A DNA stretch of 30,090 nucleotides from assembly GCA_036266835.1 (NCBI GenBank), contig DATAXD010000066.1:1-30090 (forward strand), in the 5' to 3' direction. The notes beneath the pieces were generated by a model, which was given only the letters and a program-made list of their open reading frames with translations, had not been told where the DNA came from and ran no database searches. A program made the translations under genes and the position numbers. Positions 8,481-16,362 of this stretch are shown here, piece by piece (within the stretch, counting starts at the first letter, position 1; each line of letters begins with the position of its first letter). The DNA is from Galbitalea sp036266835. Lineage in GTDB: Bacteria; Actinomycetota; Actinomycetes; Actinomycetales; Microbacteriaceae.

Positions 8481-9742
8481 TCGCTGGCTCCCGTGCCGAG
8501 CTCGTCTGCTCGCACAGCCGCGCGATCCTCGTTTGCCAACGCCTCGGCGTCGAGGATGTCGAAATACTTGCCGGCTGTCTCCATGTCCTTGTCACCGCGT
8601 CCGCTCAGGTTCACGAGAATCGTCGAGTCCGGCCCGAGTTGTTTTCCGAGGTTGATCGTGCCCGCAAGAGCGTGCGCTGACTCGATCGCCGGAATGATGC
8701 CCTCGGTGCGGCTGAGCAGGCGGAGTGCCTGCATCGCCTCGTCATCGGTGATCGGCAGGTAGCTGGCTCTGCCGAGGTCGGCGAGCCAGGCGTGCTCCGG
8801 GCCGACGCCCGGGTAGTCGAGCCCAGCCGAGATCGAGTGCGACTCGATCGTCTGGCCGTCGTCGTCCTGCAGGAGGTAGCTGCGGGCGCCGTGCAGTACA
8901 CCCGGCCTGCCGCGCGTGATCGTCGCCGCATGGCGCTCGGTGAGATGACCTTCGCCGGCGGCCTCGAACCCGTATAGCCCGACCTCGGGATCATCCAGAA
9001 ACGCGTGGAAGATTCCCATCGCGTTGCTGCCGCCGCCGACGCACGCGGCCACGGCATCCGGAAGCGCTCCGGTCAGTTCCAGGACCTGGGCGCGCGCCTC
9101 TTCGCCGATGAGCTTGTGGAAGTCGCGCACCATGGTGGGAAAAGGATGCGGCCCGGCGACCGTCCCCAGCAGGTAGTGGGTGGTGTCCACATTGGCGACC
9201 CAGTCCCGCAGCGCGTCGTTGATGGCGTCCTTGAGAGTGCGCGATCCGGTCTTCACGGGAATGACTTCGGCACCGAGCAGACGCATTCGGGCGACGTTGA
9301 GCGCCTGGCGCTCGGTATCGACCTCACCCATGTACACGACGCACTCCATACCGAACAACGCGGCGGCCGTCGCGGTCGCGACACCGTGCTGGCCGGCACC
9401 CGTCTCGGCGATCAGTCGCGTCTTGCCGAGTCGACGAGCAACCAGCGCCTGCCCGAGGACGTTGTTGATCTTGTGCGAGCCTGTGTGGTTGAGATCCTCG
9501 CGCTTCAGGATCACGCGGGCTCCCCCCGCGTGCTCGGCGAATCGAGGCACTTCTGTGATGATCGAAGGACGACCGGTGTATGTGCGCTGGAGCGTCGCGA
9601 GCTCCTCCTGGAACACCGGGTCGACCCTCGCGAACTGGTACGCGGCATCCAGTTCATCGAGGGCCGCGATCAGGGACTCGGGAACGAATCTCCCGCCGTA
9701 CTCGCCGAAATAGGGGCCCTGATTGTCGCGCAGCGCGGTCAT
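8477..9742 (-). CDS. trpB: Tryptophan synthase beta chain
   Basis: TrpB condenses indole with serine to form tryptophan using pyridoxal phosphate. The 421-residue protein has the PLP lysine K91 in HTGSHKINN, the residues around GAGQHGVATA, and the phosphate-binding glycine loop GGGSNAMG near residue 237. The beginning GPYFGEYGGRFVPESL is typical of the standard TrpB1 form, the partner of TrpA, and not the stand-alone TrpB2 form. Its ATG at 9742 overlaps the trpC stop (ATGA), and its own stop overlaps the trpA start, so trpC, trpB and trpA form a coupled trio. Confidence 0.98.
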   Translation of the reverse strand: MTALRDNQGPYFGEYGGRFVPESLIAALDELDAAYQFARVDPVFQEELATLQRTYTGRPSIITEVPRFAEHAGGARVILKREDLNHTGSHKINNVLGQALVARRLGKTRLIAETGAGQHGVATATAAALFGMECVVYMGEVDTERQALNVARMRLLGAEVIPVKTGSRTLKDAINDALRDWVANVDTTHYLLGTVAGPHPFPTMVRDFHKLIGEEARAQVLELTGALPDAVAACVGGGSNAMGIFHAFLDDPEVGLYGFEAAGEGHLTERHAATITRGRPGVLHGARSYLLQDDDGQTIESHSISAGLDYPGVGPEHAWLADLGRASYLPITDDEAMQALRLLSRTEGIIPAIESAHALAGTINLGKQLGPDSTILVNLSGRGDKDMETAGKYFDILDAEALANEDRAAVRADELGTGASE

Positions 9743-10512
9743 ACCGACCTGAAGTCTCTGATCGCAGCGGCCGGGTCACCGGTTGTGACGAGCGCCTCAC
9801 CGACGAGGACCACGTCGGCTCCCGCTGCACGGTAGTGCGCGACGTCGGCAGGCGTCTTCACCGCGGACTCAGCCACGCGGATGACGCCGGACGGAATCGA
9901 ATCCGCAAGACTGCCGAAGAGATCCCGGTCGAGTCCGAAGGTGCTCAGATTACGCGCGTTCACGCCGACGACCTGCGCTCCAATATCGAGCGAGCGCGAT
10001 ACCTCTTCAGCCGAGTGTGTCTCGACCAGAGCGGTCATTCCGAGTTCGCCGATGAGATCGTAGAGCTGCTTCAGCGCCGATTGCTCGAGCGCCGCGACAA
10101 TCAGCAGAACCAGGTCTGCCCCCGCCGCACGCGCCTCAAAGACCTGATAAGGGTCGGCGATGAAGTCCTTGCGGAGCACCGGAATTGAGACTGTCGCCCT
10201 CACCTGTTCCAGGTCCTCGAGAGAGCCTCCAAACCGACGACCCTCGGTGAGCACGCTGATGGCGCTCGCGCCGCCGGTCTCGTAAGAAGCAGCGAGTGCC
10301 GCCGGGTCCGTGATTTCCGCCATAACGCCACGAGAAGGGCTGGCGCGTTTCACCTCGGCGATGATCTTTACTCGCTCATCGGGCGCGAGCGCGGTAACCA
10401 CATCGAGTGCGGGCGGGCGGGCGGTCGCCGCAGCCTCAACTTCGGCGAGGCTTACGGCGTCACGTCGATCCGAAGCATCCTCGAGGGCTCCGGCTACCAA
10501 CTCGGCAAGCAT
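9739..10512 (-). CDS. trpC: Indole-3-glycerol phosphate synthase
   Basis: TrpC closes the indole ring, turning 1-(2-carboxyphenylamino)-1-deoxyribulose 5-phosphate into indole-3-glycerol phosphate, the substrate of TrpA. The 257-residue barrel carries the family motif EVKRASPSRG with catalytic K55, then VLRKDFIADPYQ with a second conserved lysine, and VGVNARNL further on. It is a single-function enzyme with no TrpF domain attached. The ATG at 10512 follows the stop of the small membrane protein by 21 bases; no strong ribosome-binding sequence precedes it, so it may rely on re-initiation from that gene. trpB overlaps its end by four bases. Confidence 0.97.
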   Translation of the reverse strand: MLAELVAGALEDASDRRDAVSLAEVEAAATARPPALDVVTALAPDERVKIIAEVKRASPSRGVMAEITDPAALAASYETGGASAISVLTEGRRFGGSLEDLEQVRATVSIPVLRKDFIADPYQVFEARAAGADLVLLIVAALEQSALKQLYDLIGELGMTALVETHSAEEVSRSLDIGAQVVGVNARNLSTFGLDRDLFGSLADSIPSGVIRVAESAVKTPADVAHYRAAGADVVLVGEALVTTGDPAAAIRDFRSV

Positions 10513-10533
10513 GTCGTTGGAAATGTGTCGGCT

Positions 10534-10764
10534 CTACGAGTGTTCTTTGGGTTTGAGCCGGTCTCCGCCGACCCCGAACCCGGCGAGCTTGAGAATGAGT
10601 CCCACGATCGCGCCGAGCACGAACAATCCGGCTGACGCCCACACGATGAGCGCTGCGTTGAGGCAGAACGCGAGCGTGCCAATCGCGAACGCGAGGGTCA
10701 TGATGCTGATCGCGGTCCATGCGGCCGGCGAATTGCCGTGGCCCGGGATGGTGCCTGCTGACAC
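10534..10764 (-). CDS. Small two-helix membrane protein of the trp operon (HGNSPAAWT type)
   Basis: This 76-residue protein begins GTIPGHGNSPAAWTAI, a motif I recall as shared by small actinobacterial trp-operon proteins (DUF6704 in my recollection). Two hydrophobic segments follow (about residues 17-36 and 41-61), joined by a very short turn, and the tail is basic (KLAGFGVGGDRLKPKEHS). No catalytic motif is visible. It is a real gene: GTG start with AAGGAG four bases upstream, same strand and tightly packed between the larger Trp-operon membrane protein and trpC. Its place suggests a link to tryptophan synthesis or transport, but that is inference from context only. Confidence 0.85.
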   Translation of the reverse strand: MSAGTIPGHGNSPAAWTAISIMTLAFAIGTLAFCLNAALIVWASAGLFVLGAIVGLILKLAGFGVGGDRLKPKEHS

Positions 10765-10768
10765 GATT

Positions 10769-10774
10769 CTCCTT
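10769..10774 (-). promoter_or_regulatory. Ribosome-binding site of the 76-residue membrane protein
   Basis: A full AAGGAG lies four bases before the GTG at 10764. It supports that start and implies translation independent of the upstream membrane protein, whose stop is 69 bases away. Confidence 0.75.
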
Positions 10775-10833
10775 GGATGGGATTGTTGCTGCCCGTGAGC
10801 GACTTCGATGACGCCGCGCGCTGCGGATCGGTT

Positions 10834-11481
10834 CTACTTTACCGGCTCGGGATCATCCGTCGGATCGGTTCCCTCGGTCAGCGCGTCCCAGTCGACGACG
10901 GCATCGCGGGGACCGTCTGCCGGAGTGAATCGAACGGCCTGGTACTTGCGCGAAGCGCTCGGCCAGAACCGAAAACTGACGAGGAGCCACAGTCCTGTGA
11001 GGAACGCGACCACACCCAGTGCAGTCGCGACGAACCCCCACGGAGTCAGGGTCACACTCTCAATCAGCTTCGCGATGGACGCGGACCCGGCAACGCCCGT
11101 CGCTGTACTGACCGCCGATTCGGATGGTTGGTCCGGGCGGGTCAGTGACAGGATCGTCGTCAGAACCACCGTGAAGGCGAGCAGCAGCTGAAGCAGCCCG
11201 AGAATGAGCCGGAACACCGGCCCGGCAAGCGCAAGCGCGGCGGCGAGGACGAGGCCGCACAGCGACAGCGCGGCGAGGGCGGGTGCCGCGACCGTTCCCG
11301 CGATTGCCAGCGACTGCATGGCAAGTTTCAGGGTCCACCAGGTCTGCGTCGTCGTGATCAGCGTCAAACCGGCGATCACGCCGATGCTCAGGATGGTCCA
11401 CAGTCGCAGCCGCCGCGCTCGAGCGACCCGCAGCGATCCGTGCTCGGGTTCGGCGAGGTCAGAGCCGTTACTGGTCGTCAT
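10834..11481 (-). CDS. Trp-operon-associated four-helix membrane protein (Trp_oprn_chp family)
   Basis: A 215-residue integral membrane protein with four hydrophobic segments (about residues 26-45, 64-87, 90-113 and 148-170), a conserved-looking TQTWWT just after the first helix, and a charged cytoplasmic-type tail. Layout and position match the tryptophan-associated transmembrane protein family found in actinobacterial trp operons (the position of Rv1610 in M. tuberculosis). Its function is unknown; a role in tryptophan or precursor transport has been supposed only from context. I chose ATG at 11481, inside the end of hisI (14-base overlap); a TTG at 11493 is also open. In most relatives trpE precedes this gene; here hisI does. 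Confidence 0.85.
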   Translation of the reverse strand: MTTSNGSDLAEPEHGSLRVARARRLRLWTILSIGVIAGLTLITTTQTWWTLKLAMQSLAIAGTVAAPALAALSLCGLVLAAALALAGPVFRLILGLLQLLLAFTVVLTTILSLTRPDQPSESAVSTATGVAGSASIAKLIESVTLTPWGFVATALGVVAFLTGLWLLVSFRFWPSASRKYQAVRFTPADGPRDAVVDWDALTEGTDPTDDPEPVK

Positions 11482-11854
11482 CCTCTGATCCAAGCACGGG
11501 ATCGAGTGGATCGACCTCGAAACAGGAGTGCGCGCCCGTGTGGCAGGCCGGACCCAGTTGATGCACGGTCACCAGAATGGCGTCGGCATCGCAGTCGAGG
11601 GCCGCCGCGCGAACGTACTGGCGGTTGCCGCTCGTATCTCCCTTGCGCCAGTATTCGCCGCGGCTGCGCGACCAGAAGGTGACGCGACCGGAGGTGAGCG
11701 TGCGGCCGATCGCCTCCGCGTTCATGTAGCCGACCATCAGCACTTCTCGGGTGTCCTCGGCCTGGATAACCGCGGGAATGAGCCCCTTTTCATCGAAGGT
11801 CACCCGATCCAGGATCGCCTGGAGATCGCCTCGACCCGTGCTCTCCGCGCTCAT
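11468..11854 (-). CDS. hisI: Phosphoribosyl-AMP cyclohydrolase
   Basis: HisI opens the purine ring of phosphoribosyl-AMP in the third step of histidine synthesis. The 128-residue protein has the metal sites: D87-C88-D89-x-D91 (magnesium aspartates with the first zinc cysteine), then C104 and C111 in ACHTGAHSCF. The substrate-binding region WSRSRGEYWRKGDTSGN is intact. It is the single-domain form, with HisE encoded separately at 13516-13779. The ATG at 11854 overlaps the hisF stop (ATGA). The short acidic end (GSEDDDQ) overlaps the start of the following membrane protein gene. Confidence 0.97.
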   Translation of the reverse strand: MSAESTGRGDLQAILDRVTFDEKGLIPAVIQAEDTREVLMVGYMNAEAIGRTLTSGRVTFWSRSRGEYWRKGDTSGNRQYVRAAALDCDADAILVTVHQLGPACHTGAHSCFEVDPLDPVLGSEDDDQ

Positions 11855-12627
11855 CTCGTCAGAACTCCCGCCCGTGCCAGAGCCGCCTTGACCTCGCCGA
11901 TTCGCAGGTCACCGTCGTGGAAAACGGATGCCGCGAGCACCGCATCCGCCCCCGCGGCCACCGCCGGGGCGAAGTCGTCGACCGAACCGGCTCCGCCGCT
12001 GGCGATCACGGGTACGGAACTGACTTGCCGGATTGCGCTAATGAGTTCGAGATCGAATCCCTCCCGGGTGCCGTCGGCGTCGATCGAGTTGACGAGCAGT
12101 TCGCCAACGCCGCGCTCGACAGCTTCCCGCGCCCAGTCAAGAGCATCGAGCTCCGTCTCGTCCCGCCCCCCGTGCGTGGTCACCACGAATCCCGAGTCGA
12201 CTGCGGCTCGTGAGTCTGCGGCAGCGCGTTTCACGTCAAGACTGAGCACGAGCACCTGGGCGCCGAATCGATCCGCTATCTCGTCGAGCAAGGCGGGGCG
12301 GGCGATTGCCGCACTGTTGACGCCGACCTTGTCGGCGCCGCACGATAGCAGGCGTGCGACATCCTCGCTGCTGCGCACGCCGCCTCCGACCGTCAGCGGA
12401 ATGAACACCTGCTCGGCAGTTGCGGTCACCGCGTCATAAACGGTCGCACGCTCCTCGACGGTTGCCGTCACGTCCAGGAATGTGAGTTCGTCTGCGCCCT
12501 GCTCGTAGTAGCTGCGTGCGAGCTCGACTGGATCGCCCGCATCTCGAAGGCCGGCAAATCTGACGCCTTTCACGACGCGACCGGCGGCCACATCGAGGCA
12601 CGGGATGACACGAATCGCGACGGTCAC
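11851..12627 (-). CDS. hisF: Imidazole glycerol phosphate synthase, cyclase subunit
   Basis: HisF uses ammonia delivered by the glutaminase HisH (not in this window) to make imidazole glycerol phosphate and AICAR. With GTG at 12627 as start, the 258-residue barrel begins VTVAIRVIPCLDVAAGRVVK and places the catalytic aspartates at D12 and D131 (LSLDVKR), with phosphate-binding loops TVGGGVRS near 79-86 and SGGAGS near the end. The frame is open further upstream to an ATG at 12687, but that would add 20 residues overlapping hisG by 56 bases and is not typical. The gap from the hisG stop is four bases; the hisI start overlaps its end. Confidence 0.96.
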   Translation of the reverse strand: MTVAIRVIPCLDVAAGRVVKGVRFAGLRDAGDPVELARSYYEQGADELTFLDVTATVEERATVYDAVTATAEQVFIPLTVGGGVRSSEDVARLLSCGADKVGVNSAAIARPALLDEIADRFGAQVLVLSLDVKRAAADSRAAVDSGFVVTTHGGRDETELDALDWAREAVERGVGELLVNSIDADGTREGFDLELISAIRQVSSVPVIASGGAGSVDDFAPAVAAGADAVLAASVFHDGDLRIGEVKAALARAGVLTR

Positions 12628-12631
12628 TGCG

Positions 12632-13471
12632 CTAGATCCGCGCCGCGTGTATGGAACCGACGAGAATGGCCCGTGCACCAATGTCATACAGTTCGTCCAT
12701 GACGTGATTGATGTCGACCCGCGGCACCATCGCCCGAACGGCCACCCATTCCGGGTCCTGGAGCGGCGAGACTGTCGGTGACTCGACTCCCGGCGTAACC
12801 GCGGTCGCCGCCGTCAGCAGTTTCACGGGAACGTCGTAGTCGACCAGCACGTACTGACGTGCGACGAGTACCCCCTGAAGTCGCCGCTGAAGAATTGCTA
12901 TACCGGGTAAGTCTTTGTTCGCACTGATCAGGACCGCGGTCGATTCGAGGATGACCGGCCCGAAGATCTCGAGGCCCTGCGCGCGCAGGGTAGAACCGGT
13001 GGAGACCACGTCGGCCACCGCATCCGCGACTCCCAGTTTTACGGCCGATTCAACAGCGCCGTCGAGTGCGACGAGTTCGGCCTCGACGCCATTCTCGCGC
13101 AGGAAAGCGCCGACCAGCCCCGGATAGCTCGTCGCCACTCGCACACCCTGAAGATCCGAGAGCGCGGAGAAACGTCCCGTCGCCCCGGCAAACCGAAACG
13201 TCGATTCACCAAAGTCCAGAGCGCAGATCTCCTCGGCGGCGGATCCGGAATCCAGCAACAGATCGCGACCGGTGATTCCCACATCGAGGGCACCGGAGCC
13301 GACATAGGTCGCGATGTCACGCGGACGCAGGTAGAAGAACTCGACATCGTTGCGAGGGTCAGCGACGGTGAGCGCGCGCAGATCTCGGCGGCCGGCGTAG
13401 CCCGCCTCGACCAGCATCTCTGCCGCGGTGTCGCTCAGCGAACCTTTATTGGGTAGTGCGATTCTCAGCAT
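12632..13471 (-). CDS. hisG: ATP phosphoribosyltransferase, long form
   Basis: HisG joins ATP and PRPP, the committed and feedback-inhibited step of histidine synthesis. With ATG at 13471 the protein begins MLRIALPNKGSLSD and is 279 residues long, the long form that carries its own C-terminal regulatory (ACT-like) domain from about residue 205 and does not need HisZ. The PRPP-binding signature DVVSTGSTLRAQGL is at about 154-167. An upstream ATG at 13519 would add 16 atypical residues overlapping hisE, so I rejected it. hisE precedes by 44 bases; hisF follows after four. Histidine feedback inhibition is expected for the long form. Confidence 0.97.
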   Translation of the reverse strand: MLRIALPNKGSLSDTAAEMLVEAGYAGRRDLRALTVADPRNDVEFFYLRPRDIATYVGSGALDVGITGRDLLLDSGSAAEEICALDFGESTFRFAGATGRFSALSDLQGVRVATSYPGLVGAFLRENGVEAELVALDGAVESAVKLGVADAVADVVSTGSTLRAQGLEIFGPVILESTAVLISANKDLPGIAILQRRLQGVLVARQYVLVDYDVPVKLLTAATAVTPGVESPTVSPLQDPEWVAVRAMVPRVDINHVMDELYDIGARAILVGSIHAARI

Positions 13472-13515
13472 GATCCAGCTCTCGATCGAACGAATGGGGA
13501 ACACGAAGGCCGATG

Positions 13516-13779
13516 TCACAGATGTCGGTAGACATCGACCGGGGTCAGCCCTTTCGCGATCATGAGCACCTGCAGGTGATAGATGAGCTGCGAAATCTCC
13601 TCAGCGGTCTCCGTCTCGGACTGGTACTCAGCGGCCATCCACACCTCTGCGGCCTCTTCGACGATCTTCTTGCCGATGGCGTGAACCCCGGCATCGAGCT
13701 CCGCGACGGTCGTTGAACCGTCCGGGCGCGACGACGCCTTATCGCTCAGCTCAGCGAACAGCTCCTCGAAGGATTTCAC
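13516..13779 (-). CDS. hisE: Phosphoribosyl-ATP pyrophosphatase
   Basis: HisE removes pyrophosphate from phosphoribosyl-ATP, the second histidine step. The 87-residue all-helical protein has the MazG-like acidic motif KKIVEEAAEVW with E41, E42 and E45, and the later EEISQLIYHLQVL helix. Start is GTG at 13779; MKSFEELFAEL is a typical opening. No good ribosome-binding sequence precedes it, so the transcript might be leaderless: TAGCCT six bases before the GTG could be a -10 element, though I find no matching -35. It is the first gene of the his group, 106 bases after the FKBP gene. Confidence 0.94.
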   Translation of the reverse strand: MKSFEELFAELSDKASSRPDGSTTVAELDAGVHAIGKKIVEEAAEVWMAAEYQSETETAEEISQLIYHLQVLMIAKGLTPVDVYRHL

Positions 13780-13849
13780 CCGACAAGGCTAGCTGGTGGA
13801 GCACCCAGTCCCGCTTCACTCGTCGCACAACGCAACACGGCCACGATCT

Positions 13850-13872
13850 CCGCACTTGCCAGGTAAGTGCGG
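13850..13872 (-). terminator. Hairpin between the FKBP gene and hisE
   Basis: A perfect 8-bp stem, CCGCACTT paired with AAGTGCGG across a 7-base loop, begins 13 bases beyond the FKBP stop codon. No T-run follows, so it resembles the factor-dependent or U-less hairpins common in actinobacteria more than a classical terminator. It may separate the rpe/FKBP unit from the his-trp unit. Confidence 0.5.
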
Positions 13873-13885
13873 CGGGAGGTCCGAC

Positions 13886-14260
13886 CTACTTCACACCCAG
13901 CAGGTCGATCACGAAAACGAGAGTGCGACCCGACAACCGATGACCACCACCCGCCGGCCCGTAAGCGAGGTGCGGCGGGCAAATCAGCTCGCGGCGGCCA
14001 CCGACCTTCATTCCGGGGATTCCCTCCTGCCAGCCCTTGATCAGACCGGACAGCGGAAACGCGATCGACTCCCCGCGACTCCACGACGAGTCGAACTCCT
14101 CGCCGGACTCGAAGTCGACCCCAAGGTAGTGAACGTCCACGGTGTCGCCCGGTTCGGCTTGTGCGCCGGTACCGACCTCGATATCGCGGATAACGAGCTC
14201 CGTCGGCTCCGAACCTTCGTGAAAGTCGACTTCGGGCTTGTTGCGATTCGTGTCCGTCAT
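13886..14260 (-). CDS. FKBP-type peptidyl-prolyl cis-trans isomerase
   Basis: A 124-residue single-domain FKBP that would speed proline isomerisation in protein folding. The core reads VDVHYLGVDFESGEEFDSSW, then PLSGLIKGWQEGIPGMKVGG and LICPPHLAYG, ending in LVFVIDLLGVK; these hold the usual tyrosine, aspartate, phenylalanine and tryptophan pocket residues. There is no signal peptide, lipobox or membrane segment, so it is cytosolic. The start is ATG at 14260 with GGAG only two bases away. It lies 50 bases after rpe and 106 before hisE; the neighbours share no obvious folding role. Confidence 0.94.
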   Translation of the reverse strand: MTDTNRNKPEVDFHEGSEPTELVIRDIEVGTGAQAEPGDTVDVHYLGVDFESGEEFDSSWSRGESIAFPLSGLIKGWQEGIPGMKVGGRRELICPPHLAYGPAGGGHRLSGRTLVFVIDLLGVK

Positions 14261-14310
14261 AGCTCCATCAAATCATGGTGCCGCGTGCTCCCGGGTTTCG
14301 GTCGAGGAGA

Positions 14311-14973
14311 TTAGTGAGTGTGCGCCGTCGCAGCCTGCCGGAGATTGTGGATGGCGACGGAGGGGTTGTCCGCACCGAAGACGCTGGAACCGGCGACGAA
14401 ATTGTCGGCGCCTGCATCAGCCGCAATGGCGATGGTCTCTTCGTTGATTCCGCCGTCGACTTGAAGCCAGATGTCAGCGCCGGTCGAATCGACGATGCGC
14501 CGAAGCGTGACGAGTTTGGGCATCACCGCCTCGATGAACGATTGTCCTCCGAATCCGGGCTCGACCGTCATGACGAGGATCTGGTCGAACTCGGTGGCGA
14601 TATCGAGGTACGCACTGACATCCGTTCCCGGTTTGAGGGCGAGGCCGGCGCGCGCTCCGATTCCGCGCAGGCGCCGGGCCAGGCCCACGGCATCGGTGGC
14701 CGCCTCCGCGTGAAACGTCACCGAGAATGCTCCGGCCTCCGCATAGCCGGGCGCCCAGCGATCGGGGTCATCGATCATCAGGTGCACGTCGAGGGGCTTC
14801 GGCGTGACTTGTTGCAGCCGCTCGACCACGGGCAAGCCGAAGGTCAGGTTCGGAACGAAATGGTTGTCCATGACGTCCACGTGGATGAGGTCGGCGGTCG
14901 CGATGCGCTGGAGTTCTGATTCGAAGTTCGCGAAATCGGCCGAAAGGATGGAGGGGCTGATGCGAACGACCAT
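14311..14973 (-). CDS. rpe: Ribulose-phosphate 3-epimerase
   Basis: Rpe interconverts ribulose 5-phosphate and xylulose 5-phosphate in the pentose phosphate pathway, and so affects supply of ribose for PRPP. The 220-residue barrel starts RISPSILSADFANFE and has HVDVMDNHFVPNLTFG (residues 31-46, metal and catalytic residues H31, D33), DVHLMIDDPDRW, the loop TVEPGFGGQSF and QVDGGI with the second catalytic aspartate. The ATG at 14973 has a short AGG upstream. It lies 15 bases after rsmB, an order shared with M. tuberculosis (fmt-fmu-rpe). Confidence 0.97.
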   Translation of the reverse strand: MVVRISPSILSADFANFESELQRIATADLIHVDVMDNHFVPNLTFGLPVVERLQQVTPKPLDVHLMIDDPDRWAPGYAEAGAFSVTFHAEAATDAVGLARRLRGIGARAGLALKPGTDVSAYLDIATEFDQILVMTVEPGFGGQSFIEAVMPKLVTLRRIVDSTGADIWLQVDGGINEETIAIAADAGADNFVAGSSVFGADNPSVAIHNLRQAATAHTH

Positions 14974-14988
14974 AAGACCTAAGGATAG

Positions 14989-16362
14989 CTAGGCGGTCTT
15001 CTCCATCAGCTGGATAAACATGGCGTCGGTCCCGTGTCGATGCGGCCAGAGTTGAACATGGCGTGCCTCCGGGAGCTCCAACGGCGTGAGCGTGACGTCG
15101 GCAAGTACTCGTTGGGTGTCCACGACCGTCAGTTGCTCACCGATCTTACGGACCGCGGATTGCACTGCCACGCGGGTTTCGCCGAGGTGCGGCGAGCAGG
15201 TGACATAGGCGAGCAGCCCGCCCGGCTTCAGCGCGCTCACTGCCGAGCGCAGAAGCCGAAACTGCAGATCCGCCAACTCGGCGACGTCCCGCGGCTGCTT
15301 GCGCCAGCGCGCCTCCGGTCGGCGCCTGAGAGCGCCGAGCCCGGTACACGGCGCATCCAGCAGTATGCGATCGAACTGCTCCGGATGGGCCTGACCGATT
15401 GTCGTGCCGTCGAGTTCCCAGACCTCGGGCTCCGGGTCGAAGACCGCCAGCGCCGAGCGAACCAACCGTGCTCGCGCGGCCACCAGTTCGTTCGCGACGA
15501 GCGTCGCACCACCGGCGGACGCTTCCGCCGCAAGCAGCGCAGCCTTGCCACCCGGACCGGCGCAGAGATCGAGCCAGCGTTCACCCGGTCGAATCTCGCG
15601 CGCGCGGCTCAGAGCCAGCGCTGCGAGCTGTGAACCCTCGTCCTGGACGCGCGCACGCCCATCGCCGACGGCGGGGATCCGAGCAGGATCACCGCCCGCG
15701 GCCACTGCGCCGACCGGCGAGTAACGGGTTGGGTCACCCCCAAGCTCGGACACGCTCGACTCCCCCGGCAAAGCGGTGAGACCTACTCGTGGCGCAATGT
15801 TGTCCGCGGCCAGCAGCGCCTCGAGCTCGGACTCGCGTCCTTCTGCCGCGAGAGCCTGTCGGAACGCACGGATGATCCACAGCGGATGCGAGAAGCGGGC
15901 AGCGAGACGGTCGTCGTCGCCGGATGCGTTCGCCAGTACTCGGCCTAACCAGTCGTCTGCCGTGGTTCGCGTAACGGTGCGCAGGACCCCGTTGACAAAC
16001 CCGGTCGCGGACCGCGAACCGACGGCGCGCGCCAGCGAAACTGCCTCATCGACGGCGGCGTGCGCGGGGACTCGCATCGACAACAGCTGGTGGCACGCCA
16101 GTCTCAGCACGTCGAGGACCGCGGGATCGATCTCTGACAACGACCGCTTCGCCGCGAGCTCGATCACCCGGTCGTAATACCCGCTCATGCGCAGGGTGCC
16201 GTAGGTGAGCTCGGTTGCCAGCGCCGCATCGGGTCCGCTAAGGCCTGCTCGGTCGAGTCGCACCGGGAGCAGCAGGTTCGCGTAGGCATCCGAATCACGC
16301 ACCGCCATGATGACATCGAGCGCGACTCGCCTGGCCGGTTGCGCGCTCGACTCCTTCGTCAC
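14989..16362 (-). CDS. rsmB: 16S rRNA (cytosine-967-C5)-methyltransferase
   Basis: RsmB methylates C967 of 16S rRNA using S-adenosylmethionine. The 457-residue protein has a NusB-like RNA-binding domain in about the first 140 residues and a Rossmann methyltransferase domain with DLCAGPGGKAALLA near residue 264. The two family cysteines are C339 (LDAPCTGLG) and the nucleophile C389 (YVTCSPHLGE), 50 residues apart as in the enterobacterial enzyme. I preferred GTG at 16362, which forms a GTGA overlap with the fmt stop; a GTG at 16401 would add 13 residues. MetK encoded upstream in the same gene run supplies the methyl donor. Confidence 0.95.
   Translation of the reverse strand: MTKESSAQPARRVALDVIMAVRDSDAYANLLLPVRLDRAGLSGPDAALATELTYGTLRMSGYYDRVIELAAKRSLSEIDPAVLDVLRLACHQLLSMRVPAHAAVDEAVSLARAVGSRSATGFVNGVLRTVTRTTADDWLGRVLANASGDDDRLAARFSHPLWIIRAFRQALAAEGRESELEALLAADNIAPRVGLTALPGESSVSELGGDPTRYSPVGAVAAGGDPARIPAVGDGRARVQDEGSQLAALALSRAREIRPGERWLDLCAGPGGKAALLAAEASAGGATLVANELVAARARLVRSALAVFDPEPEVWELDGTTIGQAHPEQFDRILLDAPCTGLGALRRRPEARWRKQPRDVAELADLQFRLLRSAVSALKPGGLLAYVTCSPHLGETRVAVQSAVRKIGEQLTVVDTQRVLADVTLTPLELPEARHVQLWPHRHGTDAMFIQLMEKTA

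Noticed and set aside
12628..12687. An upstream ATG start for hisF
   Set aside because: It would add 20 atypical residues and overlap hisG by 56 bases, while the GTG at 12627 gives the usual HisF beginning.
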